A stretch of 35,859 nucleotides of DNA from an uncultured Bacteroidota bacterium (GCA_902593075.1 CACJHA010000012.1:1-35859), one strand, 5' to 3'. Positions 1 to 9,515 are shown, numbered from the stretch's first letter. Numbers and translations: made by a program. Notes: generated by a model from the letters alone, not told the origin.

Positions 1-1
1 C

Positions 2-1345
2 TATGATTTAGGAGGAGGTACTTTTGATATATCTATCCTTGAGTTGGGAGATGGTGTTTTTGAAGTTTTGTCAACTAATGGTGACACGCATTTAGGAGGA
101 GACGATTTTGATCAGGTTTTAATTGATTGGTTAGCTGAACAATTTAAGAAAGATGAAAATATAGATTTAAGAAAAGACCCTATGGCTTTGCAGAGACTTA
201 AAGAAGCTGCTGAAAAGGCAAAAATTGAGCTCTCTTCATCTGCCCAAACAGAAATTAATTTACCCTATGTAACTGCATCTCCTTCAGGACCGAAGCATTT
301 AGTTACTTCACTTACTCGTTCTAAGTTTGAACAATTATCTGATGATTTAGTTAAAAGATCAATATCTCCTGTAAAAAAAGCATTGAAAGATGCTGGTTTA
401 AGCACTTCCGATATAGATGAAGTTATTTTGGTAGGAGGTTCAACAAGAATTCCTGTAATCCAAAGTGAAGTAGAAAAGTTTTTTGGAAAAAAACCTTCTA
501 AAGGAGTTAATCCAGATGAGGTTGTTGCTGTTGGTGCAGCAATTCAAGGAGGCGTTTTAACAGGTGATGTTAAAGATGTTTTACTTTTAGATGTTACTCC
601 TCTTTCATTAGGTATCGAAACAATGGGAGGTGTCCTGACAAAACTTATAGAGGCTAATACAACAATACCTTCAAAAAAATCTCAAGTTTTTTCTACAGCA
701 GCTGATAATCAACCCTCCGTTGAAATACATGTGCTACAAGGAGAAAGATCAATGGCTGCAGATAATAAGACAATTGGAAGATTTCATCTTGATGGAATCC
801 CACCTGCACCAAGAGGAACTCCTCAGATTGAGGTAACTTTCGATATTGATGCTAATGGAATAATTAAAGTTACTGCAGCTGATAAAGCAACTGGTAAATC
901 TCAAGACATTAGAATAGAAGCATCTTCAGGTCTCACTGAAGAGGAAATTGAAAAGATGAAAAAAGAAGCTGAAGCTAATGCAGAGGCTGACAAAAAAGCT
1001 AAGGATGAAGTCGATAAATTGAACAGTGCTGACCAAATGATTTTCCAAACGGAAAGTCAACTCAAGGAATTTGGAGATAAACTTTCAGAAGATAAAAAGA
1101 AGCCTATTGAGGAGGCTTTAAAAGAATTAAAAAATGCTTATGAGAGCAAAGATCCAAAACTCATTGATTCTTCGTTAGAGAAAATCAACAATGCTTGGAA
1201 AGCTGCTTCCGAAGAAATGTATAAAGCACAAGCTGCCAGTCAAAACCAGTCCAAAAACGAAAACAAAGGACAAAATAAAAAAAATGATAAAGGTAAATCC
1301 GGCAAAGATGATGTTCAAGACGTCGATTTTGAGGAAGTTAAATAA
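2..1345 (+). CDS. dnaK: Chaperone DnaK (Hsp70), 5'-truncated by window edge
   Basis: ATP-dependent cytosolic Hsp70 chaperone that works with DnaJ and GrpE. The reading frame is open from base 2, so the gene starts outside the window; 447 residues are visible. The first ones read [11 protein letters not shown], the second phosphate-binding loop of the Hsp70 ATPase domain, near residue 193 of E. coli DnaK, so about 190 residues are missing. GGSTRIP and the interdomain linker [16 protein letters not shown] follow, then the beta-sandwich substrate-binding domain, the helical lid, a Lys/Asn/Gln-rich tail and the conserved acidic end DVDFEEVK. The gene stands alone here and is closed by a strong hairpin terminator. 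Identification is certain; only the start is unseen. Confidence 0.98.
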   Translation, partial: YDLGGGTFDISILELGDGVFEVLSTNGDTHLGGDDFDQVLIDWLAEQFKKDENIDLRKDPMALQRLKEAAEKAKIELSSSAQTEINLPYVTASPSGPKHLVTSLTRSKFEQLSDDLVKRSISPVKKALKDAGLSTSDIDEVILVGGSTRIPVIQSEVEKFFGKKPSKGVNPDEVVAVGAAIQGGVLTGDVKDVLLLDVTPLSLGIETMGGVLTKLIEANTTIPSKKSQVFSTAADNQPSVEIHVLQGERSMAADNKTIGRFHLDGIPPAPRGTPQIEVTFDIDANGIIKVTAADKATGKSQDIRIEASSGLTEEEIEKMKKEAEANAEADKKAKDEVDKLNSADQMIFQTESQLKEFGDKLSEDKKKPIEEALKELKNAYESKDPKLIDSSLEKINNAWKAASEEMYKAQAASQNQSKNENKGQNKKNDKGKSGKDDVQDVDFEEVK

Positions 1346-1351
1346 ATTATA

Positions 1352-1376
1352 AACGCCATTTTAAATGGCGTTTTTT
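1352..1376 (+). terminator. Rho-independent terminator of dnaK
   Basis: AACGCCATTT at 1352-1361 pairs with AAATGGCGTT at 1363-1372. The practical structure is a 7-8 bp stem with a short AT loop, followed by a run of T at 1371-1376. It begins 6 bases after the dnaK stop codon. It is the only clear intrinsic terminator I found in the window. Confidence 0.88.
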
Positions 1377-1448
1377 GTATTTATAATTAAGCTCATAATT
1401 AGATATTTTAACAATATAATAAGCTATATTTAAGGATAAATTTAGATT

Positions 1449-2795
1449 ATGAAAAGTGTAATTATTTGCGACATGGAGGGTGTTATTCAAGAAATAAATA
1501 AAGGAGCGCTTGATATGTTTGGGTATTCAAAAAATGAACTAGTTGGCATAAAAAGGGTTTCAATTTTTTCAGAAGCAGATATAGTTATTCAAAATGTTTT
1601 GGGTTGGTTAGATGAGGCTAATAAAAAAGGTAAGTCAATAGTTAAAACTAGGTTTAAAAGAAAGGACGGTTCTTTATTTAATGCTGAAATTTTAATAACT
1701 CCAAATTATGCAAATGGAAAAGATAAGGGACAAACTGGTTACTGTGGTATAACAAAAGAAATAAATGAAAAAGTACAAATACCAATTAAACTTTCAACAA
1801 AGTTTATTAGAGGAATTGCTATAACGAGGGGGGGTTTTACTTTGGCTTCAATTTTACCTATGGTGGTTGTTTCTTATTTTTTGTCTTCTTCTGGTAATTT
1901 AAATTTTCTAAATTCAATTTTATCAATCACTGGAGTTTTTTTTCTTCACCTATTTTCAAATTTGTATAACGATTATTTTGATGTTAAGCACGGGACAGAC
2001 GAAGCAAATAGTGAATATTTCAATGTCGGTGATAAATCTTTAGTTTTAAGGGGTGCCCAAATATCAGGAGGAAGTAGGGCAATAGAATTAGGTCTGATAA
2101 CATTAAAAAACACCAGCATACTTGCTAATATTATGCTGTTTATTTCTTTGATTTTTTTAATAATGGTTTGTTATAACAGTTATTTAGTTACAAGTTCATT
2201 CGCAAATATAAAAGCAATGGGATTGATTGCTTTAACAGCTACATTATTTGGTTATTTTTATACGGCCAAACCTATTAGACTATGTGCTAGAAAAGGATTA
2301 GGAGAATTAACTATTTTTTTATGTTTTGGACCTCTCTTGACCATCGGAAGTGCTATTGCAATGTCTACAAATACCATAAATTTAGATTATGAAAATCTAA
2401 GAGATTTTATCTTAATTGGATTACCACTGGGTCTATTAACAACAAATATTTTATTTATTAATCAATTCCCAGATTATAATTCTGATAAGATAACTGGAAA
2501 AATAAATCTGGTTGTCTTGTTAGGCAAAAAGTTATCAAGATGGATATTTTTGTTAAATATTGCATTAACAATCCTTCTTTCATATTTTCTTAAGGATGTA
2601 ATTTCATCAAAAGTTTTAAATTTTAATGAAATTGTTTACTCTATAATTATTTCAATTTTAGCATTATATGGACTTTTTATTTCGTTAGGTTTATTTAAAA
2701 ACTACGATAAGAGATCTCTTGTTTACTATAATATCCAAACCATATACTTTCAAATCTTTTTCTGTTTTGGAATAATTATTAGTTTTTACTTTTAA
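1449..2795 (+). CDS. PAS domain fused to MenA-like UbiA prenyltransferase
   Basis: A 448-residue two-part protein. Residues about 1-106 look like a PAS sensor domain: MEGVIQEINKGALDMFGYS, then NELVG, then FKRKDGSLFNAEI and GYCGITKEI. Residues about 118-448 are an integral membrane UbiA-family prenyltransferase with roughly eight or nine hydrophobic segments. Both Asp-rich motifs are intact: NDYFDVKHGTD (174-184) and DYNSD (342-346). GGSRAIELGLI (207-217) resembles MenA, which transfers a polyprenyl chain to 1,4-dihydroxy-2-naphthoate in menaquinone synthesis. The start is firm because an in-frame stop lies two codons upstream. The usual MenA is about 300 residues with no sensor domain, so the fusion is notable. 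The prenyl acceptor is inferred; another UbiA substrate is possible. Confidence 0.85.
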   Translation: MKSVIICDMEGVIQEINKGALDMFGYSKNELVGIKRVSIFSEADIVIQNVLGWLDEANKKGKSIVKTRFKRKDGSLFNAEILITPNYANGKDKGQTGYCGITKEINEKVQIPIKLSTKFIRGIAITRGGFTLASILPMVVVSYFLSSSGNLNFLNSILSITGVFFLHLFSNLYNDYFDVKHGTDEANSEYFNVGDKSLVLRGAQISGGSRAIELGLITLKNTSILANIMLFISLIFLIMVCYNSYLVTSSFANIKAMGLIALTATLFGYFYTAKPIRLCARKGLGELTIFLCFGPLLTIGSAIAMSTNTINLDYENLRDFILIGLPLGLLTTNILFINQFPDYNSDKITGKINLVVLLGKKLSRWIFLLNIALTILLSYFLKDVISSKVLNFNEIVYSIIISILALYGLFISLGLFKNYDKRSLVYYNIQTIYFQIFFCFGIIISFYF

Positions 2796-2816
2796 GAAAA
2801 TTTTCCATTTAAAATC

Positions 2817-3722
2817 ATGGAAGTTAAAAAGAACAGTTTTCTAGAAGATTTTAGTAAAGAAAAAAAGTCTTTACGGTTTTATCTTCTTGGATCATTAATA
2901 GTTTTAATTTTTTCAATTATTGGTCAAACCCCAATGTTTTTTTTTCTACCCAATGAAATGAATACTTATTCAGAAGGATTTGATATTTTTTCTTCTCTTG
3001 ATAAAAACTTATTGTTTTTTTTATTGCTATTACCTTCTGTTTTTTCTTTTTTAGGATTATGGTTTGTTTTAAAACAAATCCACTTTAGATCATTAATTTC
3101 AATAATAACTTCAAGAGAAAAAATTGACTTTAAAAGATTTAAATTTGCATTTATTCTCTGGTCCGTAATAAGCATATCTATTTTCTCTTTTGAAATTTTA
3201 CTTAATCCAACTGACTATCAATTGAATTTTAATTACTCAAAATTTCTTATTCTCTTTTTAATTTCAATAATAATGATTCCAGTTCAATCAGTATTAGAAG
3301 AATTAATTTTTAGGGGATATTTAATGCAGGGGTTTAGTGTTTTTTTTAAAAATAGGATAATGCCACTTTTAACTACTTCAATAATATTTGGTTTTCTCCA
3401 TATACTTAATCCAGAAATTCAAAAGATTGGATATGGATTATTGATTTATTATGTTGGAACTGGTTTATTTTTTGGAATTGTAACTCTAATGGATGAAGGA
3501 GTCGAATTGTCTTCTGGGTTTCATGTATCAAACAATCTTGTAGCCTCCCTTTTAGTTACTGCTGATTGGACTGCATTTGAGACATATTCAGTTTTTAAAT
3601 TTATTGGAAACCCTTATTTCAGCAAAGAAGTTTTATTATATGTTTTTATAATTTATCCTTTAATAATTTTTTTCCTTTCCAAAAAATATAAATGGCCCAG
3701 CTGGAAAACAAAAATTCTTTAG
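2817..3722 (+). CDS. CPBP family intramembrane metalloprotease (CAAX protease-like)
   Basis: A 301-residue membrane protein with about seven hydrophobic segments and the three signatures of the CPBP/Abi family: EELIFRG with E161, E162 and R166; FGFLH with H195; and HVSNN with H236 and N240. In Rce1-type enzymes these residues form the catalytic site within the membrane. Bacterial members cleave membrane proteins or act in bacteriocin immunity, but the substrate here cannot be read from sequence. It starts 21 bases after the PAS-prenyltransferase gene with no terminator between, so the two are probably cotranscribed. The family call is firm; the role is unknown. Confidence 0.88.
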   Translation: MEVKKNSFLEDFSKEKKSLRFYLLGSLIVLIFSIIGQTPMFFFLPNEMNTYSEGFDIFSSLDKNLLFFLLLLPSVFSFLGLWFVLKQIHFRSLISIITSREKIDFKRFKFAFILWSVISISIFSFEILLNPTDYQLNFNYSKFLILFLISIIMIPVQSVLEELIFRGYLMQGFSVFFKNRIMPLLTTSIIFGFLHILNPEIQKIGYGLLIYYVGTGLFFGIVTLMDEGVELSSGFHVSNNLVASLLVTADWTAFETYSVFKFIGNPYFSKEVLLYVFIIYPLIIFFLSKKYKWPSWKTKIL

Positions 3723-3797
3723 TAAATATCGGTTCAAATTATTTTTGTGTATTTTAATTTAATTTGTATAAAAAATCGATATTTGTAATAGTTTTAT

Positions 3798-3977
3798 ATG
3801 AGCTTAAATAAAAATAAAATATTTAGGATTTCTTCCTTGTGTATGGGTATACTTGGTACTGCTTTGATTCTTTTAGGTTTATTTAAATATAGAGAGTATG
3901 CAATAGGTTTCTCTGTCGCTGGGTTAGGTTTTTACGCAATTTCCTGGGCTTTTAATGCTCTCAAGGGTCGAGTTTAA
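3798..3977 (+). CDS. Small membrane protein, 59 aa (CAL67264-like)
   Basis: A short reading frame starting MSLNKNKIFRIS and ending FNALKGRV. It has two hydrophobic helices, about residues 12-28 and 36-53, separated by the polar FKYREY loop. From memory, the pattern (two helices, KYREYAIGF, and a final NALKGRV) matches small flavobacterial proteins annotated as the CAL67264 family, of unknown function. It fills what would otherwise be a 270-base gap. It ends 13 bases before the ATG chosen for the next gene, suggesting cotranscription. The family link is from recall and not checked by search. Confidence 0.75.
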   Translation: MSLNKNKIFRISSLCMGILGTALILLGLFKYREYAIGFSVAGLGFYAISWAFNALKGRV

Positions 3978-3990
3978 ATACTTCACTTAT

Positions 3991-4917
3991 ATGATTAGTT
4001 TTAAACAAATATTTATAGCAATTGTATTTGTTTTGTTTGCCTTTTCTGTTTTACTTATATCAAATATTGCTAGAGACATACCTTTAGAAGAGTTAAAAAC
4101 AGAATTTAAAAACAAGAATTCGAGATTTGTTGAAGTTGATGGAACATTTGTTCATTATGTTGATGAAGGTGATGGAATACCTATAATTCTTCTTCACGGA
4201 ACAGGAGCTTCGCTACATACTTGGGATTTATGGGCAGAAAGATTAAAAGACAAATATAGAGTTTTAAGAATTACACTCCCTGGCTTTGGTTTGTCTGGCC
4301 CTCGCTCTGACAAAAAATATAAAATTAAAGATTATGTTAATCTGCTTGAAAGCTTTGTTGAAAAAATTGGAGTTAAAAAGTTTTATCTTGCCGGAAATTC
4401 CCTAGGGGGTTCAATTGCTTGGCTTTATACTTCATTTTATGATAAAAAAGTAAAAAAATTAATTTTGATTAATTCATCTGGATTTGAATTCGACGAGATC
4501 CCTTTTGTAATTAAAATAGCAAGAAATAGTTTTTTAAACTTCTTAATAAAAAAAACATCACCTAAATTTTTAATAAAAAAGTCTTTAAAAGAGGTTTATT
4601 ATGATGATAAACTTATATCAAAATCAATTATTAACAGATATTATAAATTAAACTTAAGACAAGGTAATAGACAGGCATTCATTGATCGAGCCTCAATTAA
4701 TTATAAAGACCATACATCAAGATTAAATAAAATTGAATCCCCAACTCTTATATTATGGGGAAAAAATGATGAATGGATAAATGTGAAGTTTGCACAAAAA
4801 TTTAAAACAATGATCAAAAGATCTAGGGTTTCCATTATGAATGAGACTGGACACATTCCAATGGAAGAGAAACCCTATGAAAGCCTAAAAATTATTGAAG
4901 ATTTTTTAGTGGATTAA
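3991..4917 (+). CDS. Alpha/beta-fold hydrolase, membrane-anchored
   Basis: A 308-residue protein with an N-terminal hydrophobic segment (about 6-24) that probably anchors it in the inner membrane or acts as an uncleaved signal. The alpha/beta hydrolase fold follows: oxyanion loop LLHGTGAS (68-74), nucleophile elbow GNSLGG with S137, LWGKND with D260, and GHIPMEEKP with H288, giving a complete Ser-Asp-His triad. An in-frame ATG at 3955 would overlap the preceding small gene by 23 bases, so I prefer the ATG at 3991. The substrate is unknown; esterases, lipases and C-C hydrolases share this pattern. Its end overlaps the convergent acetyltransferase gene by 12 bases. Confidence 0.85.
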   Translation: MISFKQIFIAIVFVLFAFSVLLISNIARDIPLEELKTEFKNKNSRFVEVDGTFVHYVDEGDGIPIILLHGTGASLHTWDLWAERLKDKYRVLRITLPGFGLSGPRSDKKYKIKDYVNLLESFVEKIGVKKFYLAGNSLGGSIAWLYTSFYDKKVKKLILINSSGFEFDEIPFVIKIARNSFLNFLIKKTSPKFLIKKSLKEVYYDDKLISKSIINRYYKLNLRQGNRQAFIDRASINYKDHTSRLNKIESPTLILWGKNDEWINVKFAQKFKTMIKRSRVSIMNETGHIPMEEKPYESLKIIEDFLVD

Positions 4918-5376
4918 ACTTAACTCCATCTTTATGTTTCCTCTTGAATATATAAGATTTTTTTCTATAGGTATTTCTTTAAATCCGTATTTTCTATACA
5001 AATGAATTGAATTTTTAAGTTTTGTATTCGAATAAAGAATTAACCTTGACCACTTTTTGTTTTTTGCAAATTGGATTAAAAACCTCATAGCTTTGTTGCC
5101 ATACCCGTTTCCTCTTTCATCAGGTATTATCGCCATTTTACTAAATTCATAAATCTTTTCACTTTTCTTAATGAATGCAAAAGTTCCAATGATGTCAGAT
5201 TTTTTTTCAATCATGAAAATGAAGCCGCCTTTATCGATAATTTCTCTCTTGGGATTATTGAGAACTAGTTCGTCAATTGGTTCAACTTTAAAATATCTAT
5301 TTAACCATTCTAGGTTTAATGACTTGAATTTTTCAGAATCAATTTTTGAAAACTTTTTAAAGCTAATTTTTGTCAT
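4906..5376 (-). CDS. GNAT family N-acetyltransferase
   Basis: A 156-residue protein of the acetyl-CoA-dependent GNAT fold. The motif A region reads [20 protein letters not shown], with the R/Q-x-x-G-x-G/A acetyl-CoA pyrophosphate loop seen as RGNGYG. A later [11 protein letters not shown] is the usual motif B, where Tyr and the YGF turn line the acceptor site. Flavobacterial relatives are often annotated simply as GNAT proteins, and the acceptor (an amino acid, amine, peptide or antibiotic) cannot be told. The start overlaps the end of fumC by 14 bases on the same strand, indicating translational coupling; its 3' end overlaps the hydrolase gene. Confidence 0.85.
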   Translation of the reverse strand: MTKISFKKFSKIDSEKFKSLNLEWLNRYFKVEPIDELVLNNPKREIIDKGGFIFMIEKKSDIIGTFAFIKKSEKIYEFSKMAIIPDERGNGYGNKAMRFLIQFAKNKKWSRLILYSNTKLKNSIHLYRKYGFKEIPIEKNLIYSRGNIKMELSLIH

Positions 5377-6766
5377 TACCCGTCATATCTTCAGGCTTGA
5401 CCCACTTATCAAAGTCTTCTTCTGAAACATAGTTTAATTTTTTTGCTGCTTCTTTAAGAGAAATATTTTCTTTGAATGCGAAATTGGCTATTTCAGCTGA
5501 TTTATAATATCCTATTTTAGTATTTAAAGCAGTAATTAGCATTAGGGAATTGTTTAATAGTTCATCAATTTTTTCCAAGTTGGGTTTAATTCCAGAAACA
5601 CAATTTTCACTAAAGCTTTTACAAGCGTCACCTAATATTTGAGACGACTCCAAAATATTCTTTGCAATTAGGGGTCTAAAAACGTTTAACTCGAAATGCC
5701 CCTGTGTGTTGCCAATTCCTATAGAAACATCATTTCCCATAATTTGAGCACAAACCATTGTTAATGCTTCGCATTGAGTTGGATTTACTTTTCCTGGCAT
5801 TATAGAACTTCCAGGTTCATTTGCAGGTAAGTAGATTTCGCCAATGCCTGACCTAGGTCCAGAGCCCATAAGTCTAATATCATTTGCAATTTTATTTAGA
5901 GATATTGCTAATTGTTTTAATGAATTGTGAACAGCAACAATTGCATCATTTGAGGATATTGCTTCAAATTTATTTTTGGCAGTTACAAACTTTATGTTTG
6001 TTGACTTAGATATATAACGAGCAACACAGTCGCTGTATCCATTCGGAGTATTAATTCCCGTTCCAACTGCTGTTCCACCTAAAGCGATTTCAGATAGGTG
6101 GTTTAGAGAAAATTTTAGTGAATCTAAACCGTACTCTATTAGAGAAGAATATCCAGAAAACTCTTGACCCAAAGTAACAGGAGTTGCATCCATAAGGTGC
6201 GTTCTACCAATTTTAACGATTTTTTCAAATTCTTTAGCTTTTGTTTTTAATGAACTTAATAGATTTTCAATCCCAGGGATTGTAACTTCCTTTAATTTTA
6301 GATATGTTGCAATATGAATAGATGTAGGGAATGTATCATTTGAGGATTGTGACATATTAACATCATCATTAGGGGATAATTCTTTTTTTCCAGCTCCCAA
6401 TTTATTTCCAAGAATTACATGTGCTCTATTACAAATTACCTCATTAATATTCATATTCGTTTGAGTACCAGATCCAGTCTGCCAAATAACAAGAGGGAAG
6501 TGATCGTCAAGCTTTCCCTCGATAATTTCATCACAAACTTTCACGATTAAATCTTTTTTATTTTTCTCCAAAACGCCAAGCTCGTGATTTGCCATTGCAG
6601 CCGATTTTTTCAAGTACGCATAACCATAAATAATTTCAATTGGCATTGACTTTGATGTTCCAATTTTAAAATTTTGTCTAGATCTTTCAGTTTGTGGACC
6701 CCAATAGACATTCTCTGGAACCTTTACTTCACCTATTGTATCTTTTTCTATCCTGTATTTCATCAA
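5363..6766 (-). CDS. fumC: Class II fumarate hydratase (fumarase C)
   Basis: TCA-cycle enzyme interconverting fumarate and L-malate; a cytosolic homotetramer without an iron-sulfur cluster. At 467 residues it matches E. coli FumC in length. Signature pieces are [16 protein letters not shown] (95-110), SSNDTFPT (141-148), [15 protein letters not shown] with H190, and [16 protein letters not shown] (319-334), the family signature carrying the catalytic serine loop. The C-terminal domain includes [21 protein letters not shown]. Two successive ATG codons open the frame and either could be used. The gene is divergent from the small membrane-protein gene at 6893, with a 126-base AT-rich gap, and is followed by the overlapping GNAT gene. 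Confidence 0.97.
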   Translation of the reverse strand: MMKYRIEKDTIGEVKVPENVYWGPQTERSRQNFKIGTSKSMPIEIIYGYAYLKKSAAMANHELGVLEKNKKDLIVKVCDEIIEGKLDDHFPLVIWQTGSGTQTNMNINEVICNRAHVILGNKLGAGKKELSPNDDVNMSQSSNDTFPTSIHIATYLKLKEVTIPGIENLLSSLKTKAKEFEKIVKIGRTHLMDATPVTLGQEFSGYSSLIEYGLDSLKFSLNHLSEIALGGTAVGTGINTPNGYSDCVARYISKSTNIKFVTAKNKFEAISSNDAIVAVHNSLKQLAISLNKIANDIRLMGSGPRSGIGEIYLPANEPGSSIMPGKVNPTQCEALTMVCAQIMGNDVSIGIGNTQGHFELNVFRPLIAKNILESSQILGDACKSFSENCVSGIKPNLEKIDELLNNSLMLITALNTKIGYYKSAEIANFAFKENISLKEAAKKLNYVSEEDFDKWVKPEDMTGNDKN

Positions 6767-6868
6767 AAATTATTTTATAAAATTACAACAAATTTTTCTC
6801 AGCTTAAATTTTTAAATTCACCAAATTATTTTTTTAAAAAAACAGAAATTTTATTTAGAAAAATAAAT

Positions 6869-6876
6869 TAAATTTG
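6869..6876 (+). promoter_or_regulatory. Candidate Bacteroidota -7 promoter element
   Basis: TAAATTTG is an exact match to the Bacteroidota -7 consensus TAnnTTTG, 16 bases before the ATG of the small membrane-protein gene. I see no good -33 TTG about 19-20 bases upstream. In DNA this AT-rich such matches also arise by chance. Confidence 0.4.
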
Positions 6877-6892
6877 AAGTATATTAATAAAT

Positions 6893-7054
6893 ATGTTTGA
6901 ATTTGATCAATATTTAGGTTTTTTATCATTTCTGGGAATACTCACAATAGGATTTTGGCTAATGTTTTTTTTGCTATTATTTATTATACCCTATTGGTTA
7001 ACTGGAACTTTTCTAGAATGGATTAAAGGCAAGACCTCTTCTAAAAAATCTTAG
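6893..7054 (+). CDS. Small membrane protein, 53 aa, unknown function
   Basis: A short frame starting MFEFDQYLGFLSFLG and ending in a basic, serine-rich tail, KGKTSSKKS. Residues about 9-39 are strongly hydrophobic, enough for one long or two short membrane helices, and the positive tail suggests a cytoplasmic C-terminus. A TAnnTTTG match lies 16 bases upstream. It ends 16 bases before the convergent outer-membrane receptor gene. I do not recognise the family; the support is the membrane-protein composition, the promoter match and its fit between flanking genes. Confidence 0.6.
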   Translation: MFEFDQYLGFLSFLGILTIGFWLMFFLLLFIIPYWLTGTFLEWIKGKTSSKKS

Positions 7055-7070
7055 TTTAAACTTATTTAAT

Positions 7071-9515
7071 CTAAAATTCAAATTCTTGTCCATCTGAATT
7101 GTATTGGCGTGAATTTCTTCTTCTATTAGATTTATTTTCGTTAACTCTGTAAGTAAGTGTTAGTATGTATGTAGGTGCTCTCCATTGAAATTCTGTATAA
7201 TTTTCAAAACTATCGGTTAAAGTTGTACTTCTTGAAATTTGTGAATTAAATATATCTGAAGCCCTAAATGAAATTGTACCTTTCTTTTTAAAAATCTGCT
7301 TATTTATTGCTCCCGAAAAACCAACTAGACCTTTAGTTTTTCTTTGAGCATTTTCCCTTGGTCCTCTATAATAACCATTTATTTGAGCATTTGTTCCAAG
7401 TGGGAGTGGAAAACTTGAATTAATTCTTGCAAACCAGGTCAAAATTCTTGCATCAAACGAGTCACCTTTATAGCTACCAATAGTTTCAGAATTAAAAAGG
7501 TTAAAATTTCCACTTACTCTGACGGTTCTTTTGGGTGTGTAGGTAAGAGTAAACTCGGTCCCTGTTCTTATATTTTCCGATAAATTAATGGAAGTAAATC
7601 TTAGTGCCGGTACATCAACTATTGGATTTTCACTCACCCTAACTATTTCCCCCGTTTCTTCTGTGATTCTTTGAATAACGTCTGTCTCTTTTTGAAAATA
7701 TAGTGAACCGCTGAAGGTAATTTTTTTCATTCTTTTTAAATATCCCAAATCATATGAATTAGAATAGGAGGGGTCTAAATCTGGATTGCCTTGTCTAAAA
7801 AAAGTAAGACTCGTAATGGATTGAAAGGGATTTAATGACCAAGAACGGGGTCTTCTAATTCTCCGACTGTATCCTAGTGTAATATTTTCAGAGTTACTAA
7901 ACTCGTATGATAAATTAACAGTTGGGAATAAGTCTGTATATTTTTTTTGATTTGACTCCTGAGAGGTTTTCTGATTAAATTGAAGATCAGTGGTTTCTGC
8001 TCTAAGGCCTAGTAGGTATGAAAATTTATTTATTTTTTTTCCAAATTGAGTATAATAAGCATTTACATCTTGACTAAAAACGAATATGTTTGACAAATTT
8101 AAATTTCTTATTGTTTCATTATTCCTAATATCTAAAACGTTATAATCTGTATTTAAATCGGTAAAATTACCCCGATACCCAAGCTCGAATTGAGTATTTT
8201 TATCAATAGGATAAACATAGTCTATTTGAAGTAGTTTTCTTTGTTGAGTCTCATCTGTAATTGATGATTGGTCAAAAGTATTTGTATTTGATGCATAATC
8301 ACTTTCATCCTCAGTACTTCTCTCCGTCTGAAACTCAATTACCAGTTCGTGGCCCTTTTTATTAAATTTTTTTGTAAAGTTAAAGGTCAATTGGCTTGAT
8401 ATATCATCTTCTTCTTCATCTTGAAATCTTCCAAATTCATTTAATATTTCCTTGTTTTGGTCAAGGTCCTGTATAATGGTGGAATTATTGCTTAGATTAT
8501 CAGAATTTCTCGTAAAACCACTAATTGTCAGAGAAGTTTCATTGTTAAAATAATATTCCCCACCAAGGTTTAAGAAAACTCTTTTTCTTACCCTATCATA
8601 ATCCCTATCCTCGTATGTAAATGTACTAGGATTGATACCATTAAAATATTCGCTATCAAATAAACCACCTCCTAGTGATTTTGAGTCATTTACACTTATC
8701 GTTGAAAAAAAATTTAGTTTGTTTTTTCTAAAATTCATATTCAAATTACTTCCTACGGCTCTTGGAAAACCAGAATTCAATGCTAATGATCCATTAAAGC
8801 CCTCTAAATTTTGTTTTTTAAGGATTATATTAAGAATTCCTGCTGTTCCAGAAGCTTCATATCTAGCTGAAGGTGATGTTATTACCTCTACTTTCTCAAT
8901 TGATTCAGCAGGAAGTTGTCGCAGTCCCTGAGGACCGGATAAGCCAACTAAACCAGATGGCTTACCATTTATTAAAATCCTTACATTACCATTTCCTCGT
9001 AAAGAAATATTTCCTTCAGGATCAACCGACACAGAAGGAATATTATTCATGACATCAGATACGCTACCTCCTCTAACAGTTATATCTTTTCCTACATTGT
9101 AAACTCTTTTGTCTAATCTTATTTCTACTTGAGTTTGTTCTCCAATTAATTCAACTTCATCTAAATTAGATATAGAAATTTTCAATTTTATTTCACCGAT
9201 ATTTTTTGAACTATTTAAAACAATTCCTTTATCAATATTTTTTTCAAATGAAATATATTCAGTTATAATATCGTATTTACCAGGAATTATTTCGATTTTA
9301 AAAACTCCATTTTGATTGGTGATACCTCCTTGATTTAATTTAGGAGCGTTTGGATTTTTAAATGAAATAGTTGCATATTCTAGGGGTTGTCCAGTATCAA
9401 TATCGATTACTTTACCTGTAATAAATATTTTTTTAACTCCAGATGGAAAATTTCTCTGAGCTTTAGTGTTTAAAGCCACAAAAAAGAAAACCAGTAAAAG
9501 GAGTGATTTTTTCAA
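7071..9515 (-). CDS. TonB-dependent-receptor-like outer membrane beta-barrel protein
   Basis: An 814-residue exported protein. MKKSLLLLVFFFVALNTKAQ is a signal peptide, probably cut after A19. A carboxypeptidase-regulatory-like beta-sandwich (about 29-110; FITGKVIDIDTGQPLEYATI) precedes a plug domain (about 125-230) with VSDVMNNIPSVSVDPEGNIS, VRILINGKPSGL and SARYEASGTAGILNI. The rest is a large beta-barrel rich in aromatic strands, ending in a terminal Phe (QEFEF) as outer-membrane barrels usually do. The layout matches the Bacteroidota outer-membrane beta-barrel family close to SusC/TonB receptors. The transported substrate is unknown; no SusD partner is adjacent, which argues against a polysaccharide locus. 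It starts 48 bases downstream of the arsC-like stop on the same strand and may have its own promoter. Confidence 0.9.
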   Translation of the reverse strand: MKKSLLLLVFFFVALNTKAQRNFPSGVKKIFITGKVIDIDTGQPLEYATISFKNPNAPKLNQGGITNQNGVFKIEIIPGKYDIITEYISFEKNIDKGIVLNSSKNIGEIKLKISISNLDEVELIGEQTQVEIRLDKRVYNVGKDITVRGGSVSDVMNNIPSVSVDPEGNISLRGNGNVRILINGKPSGLVGLSGPQGLRQLPAESIEKVEVITSPSARYEASGTAGILNIILKKQNLEGFNGSLALNSGFPRAVGSNLNMNFRKNKLNFFSTISVNDSKSLGGGLFDSEYFNGINPSTFTYEDRDYDRVRKRVFLNLGGEYYFNNETSLTISGFTRNSDNLSNNSTIIQDLDQNKEILNEFGRFQDEEEDDISSQLTFNFTKKFNKKGHELVIEFQTERSTEDESDYASNTNTFDQSSITDETQQRKLLQIDYVYPIDKNTQFELGYRGNFTDLNTDYNVLDIRNNETIRNLNLSNIFVFSQDVNAYYTQFGKKINKFSYLLGLRAETTDLQFNQKTSQESNQKKYTDLFPTVNLSYEFSNSENITLGYSRRIRRPRSWSLNPFQSITSLTFFRQGNPDLDPSYSNSYDLGYLKRMKKITFSGSLYFQKETDVIQRITEETGEIVRVSENPIVDVPALRFTSINLSENIRTGTEFTLTYTPKRTVRVSGNFNLFNSETIGSYKGDSFDARILTWFARINSSFPLPLGTNAQINGYYRGPRENAQRKTKGLVGFSGAINKQIFKKKGTISFRASDIFNSQISRSTTLTDSFENYTEFQWRAPTYILTLTYRVNENKSNRRRNSRQYNSDGQEFEF

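Noticed and set aside
1449-1770. PAS region as a light-sensing LOV domain
   Set aside because: The LOV cysteine motif (NCRFLQ type) is not present, so only a general PAS call is justified.
3724-3784. Inverted repeat AAATATCG (3724-3731) and CGATATTT (3777-3784) after the CPBP gene
   Set aside because: Only 8 bp with a 45-base loop and no T run after it; likely chance in AT-rich DNA, not a terminator.
3955-3990. ATG at 3955 as start of the alpha/beta hydrolase
   Set aside because: It lies inside the small membrane-protein gene; the ATG at 3991 begins just before the membrane anchor.
8632-8931. Plus-strand open frame inside the outer-membrane receptor gene
   Set aside because: It is an antisense shadow of a well-conserved plug and barrel region with no recognisable domain; the same applies to similar frames inside fumC, parE, parC, phoH and the threonine aldolase gene.
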